64,000 bases of DNA. Source: Nipponacmea schrenckii. Its lineage: Eukaryota > Mollusca > Gastropoda > Lottiidae. This document shows positions 62,886 through 64,000 of the stretch, one piece after another (the stretch's first letter is position 1; each line of letters begins with the position of its first letter). A program made the position numbers and the translations under genes. The stretch is taken from the NCBI GenBank assembly GCA_030562195.1, contig CM060200.1:28311023-28375022 (forward strand), in the 5' to 3' direction. The notes below the pieces were generated by a model. It worked only from the letters and a program-made list of their open reading frames with translations. It was not told the DNA's origin and searched no databases.

Positions 62886-63971
62886 ATAAGACAAGTTGAC
62901 GTCCACTTTAACACGAGCTGATACTACATGCATGATAGACAATGGTTGTCGTGGTTTTAGGATCTAGATCTATTGAATGGTTTTGAATGGTAGCCTTATG
63001 GTAGTCGTCTAGTTATGCTATCTTGTACAGAATTAACGTCTTCCCAAATTATGATATTTCACAGTGGGCAATTTGGTATATTCATATTTTGGTATATTTG
63101 ACTACATAGAACGAAAGTTTATTTTGTATCATGAAAAAATAAATAATAGAGTTTGAATACATAAGAAATAATTAGAACCGAACCTCGACTAATCTCCAGC
63201 CCTGGTACTCGGGATTATCGAAGATGTTTCTAGATTTTATTTCCTACAACTCCTGTTTTCTCTGTCAAATTTATTCATGAACGTTTCCACCAGAAATAAA
63301 ATCATCAAATTTTCTGCTTTTCCAATTTCCCAAATGCATCAAAATAAATGGTTGGAGAAACAATTAGTTTTTAAGCAATTTGATTCTAGAGTTTCTGAAC
63401 ATCATCAAATACCTCAGAATGCCTAATGTTATAAATAAGCTATTAACGTGTTTAAAGAATTGCGTTTTAGAATGAATATAACATAATAAGTTTTTAATAA
63501 GTAATAGTGTGGAAATTTGAACTTGAAGGTAAAATGACTACTCGTTTTGTCTTAAGACATCGAGAAGTGACATTCCTAATTTGAGGTATTTTTGAAGGAA
63601 TTAGTATACATTTTAGTACCCATATCAACACCCGGAAATGGCGAATGTTACGAACTATTTTTGTTAAAGACTGTAGAGCGCACCTTCAGTCACCTTCTTT
63701 TGTTAACCTATAGTCAGAGTCAGATTCTTCAGAGACTCCCACCTGTTCCGTATTGAACTTATCAGGGCACCAGCAGCTAATGAACCTTTCATAACACTGT
63801 CAGTATATCAATCATAAATGAGGAAGTATTTCATAATCATAAGCGGTGTCCGGTGTAATTTATTCTTAAATACACTGTACTCTTAAACAGTAATGTTGAT
63901 GGCTGACACCAGTTACAGAAAAGTATCGTATCTATCCTCCAGTGGACGTGGAATACATCCTAATGTATCCC
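62886..63971. other. Gene-free sequence
   Basis: No gene, RNA or repeat recognised between the 43-bp minisatellite and the possible SINE head at the right edge. Confidence 0.4.
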
Positions 63972-64000
63972 AGTCGGTTAGCGAGTTAGAATGTCGTCTG
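63972..64000 (+). repeat. Possible tRNA-derived SINE head, cut by the window edge
   Basis: CAGTCGGTTAGCGAGTTAGA with ATGTCGTCTG resembles the D-arm to anticodon-arm part of a tRNA (A-box region). Without the rest of the sequence it cannot be told from a tRNA gene or chance. Confidence 0.35.

Overview
The window looks like AT-rich nuclear DNA of an invertebrate animal, most likely a lophotrochozoan and plausibly a mollusc. The reasons are long gene-free stretches, spliced exons with GT/AG boundaries, many small non-autonomous transposons and minisatellites, a degenerate Penelope-like retroelement, and one clear bilaterian developmental gene. No prokaryotic gene organisation, rRNA or complete tRNA gene was seen. 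The species assignment is inference; no taxon-specific marker was recognised.

The one confidently identified host gene is a repulsive guidance molecule (RGM) family gene on the minus strand. Three coding exons (21844-21757, 20339-19843, 16804-16112) join in compatible phases (1, then 0) into a 425-residue model. It has a signal peptide, the cysteine-rich RGM N-terminal region, the von Willebrand-D-like region with the GDPH self-cleavage motif, and a C-terminal hydrophobic tail expected for a GPI anchor. Both of its introns contain minisatellites that resemble dispersed repeats seen elsewhere in the window.

Layout. 1-1.3 kb: nothing recognised. 1.3-4.4 kb: broken Penelope-like retroelement whose first ORF carries an SGNH-hydrolase-like domain fused upstream of the reverse transcriptase. 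4.5-6.7 kb: a tandem repeat, a large inverted repeat and a poly(A)-bearing dispersed repeat. 8.6-10.0 kb: a 139-bp terminal-inverted-repeat element and a ~1.06-kb element with TAA flanks that contains a second, nested element. 12.9-13.3 kb: 68-bp tandem repeat. 16.1-21.9 kb: the RGM gene. 22-34 kb: mostly unrecognised non-coding sequence. 34.0-34.9 kb: ~46-bp minisatellite. 35.5-36.1 kb: dispersed and tandem repeats. 38.8 kb: possible last exon of an unidentified minus-strand gene. 41.6-42.3 kb: two successive direct duplications. 50.2-52.8 kb: transposon copy, short tandem array, SGNH pseudogene and a second Penelope-like tail. 56.1-56.9 kb: second copy of the 50.2-kb transposon and the best copy of a SINE-like family. 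62.3-62.9 kb: 43-bp minisatellite. The extreme right edge may be the start of a tRNA-derived SINE.

Apart from RGM there is no set of genes acting together. The main stories are the RGM gene and how dispersed elements seem to seed local tandem arrays.
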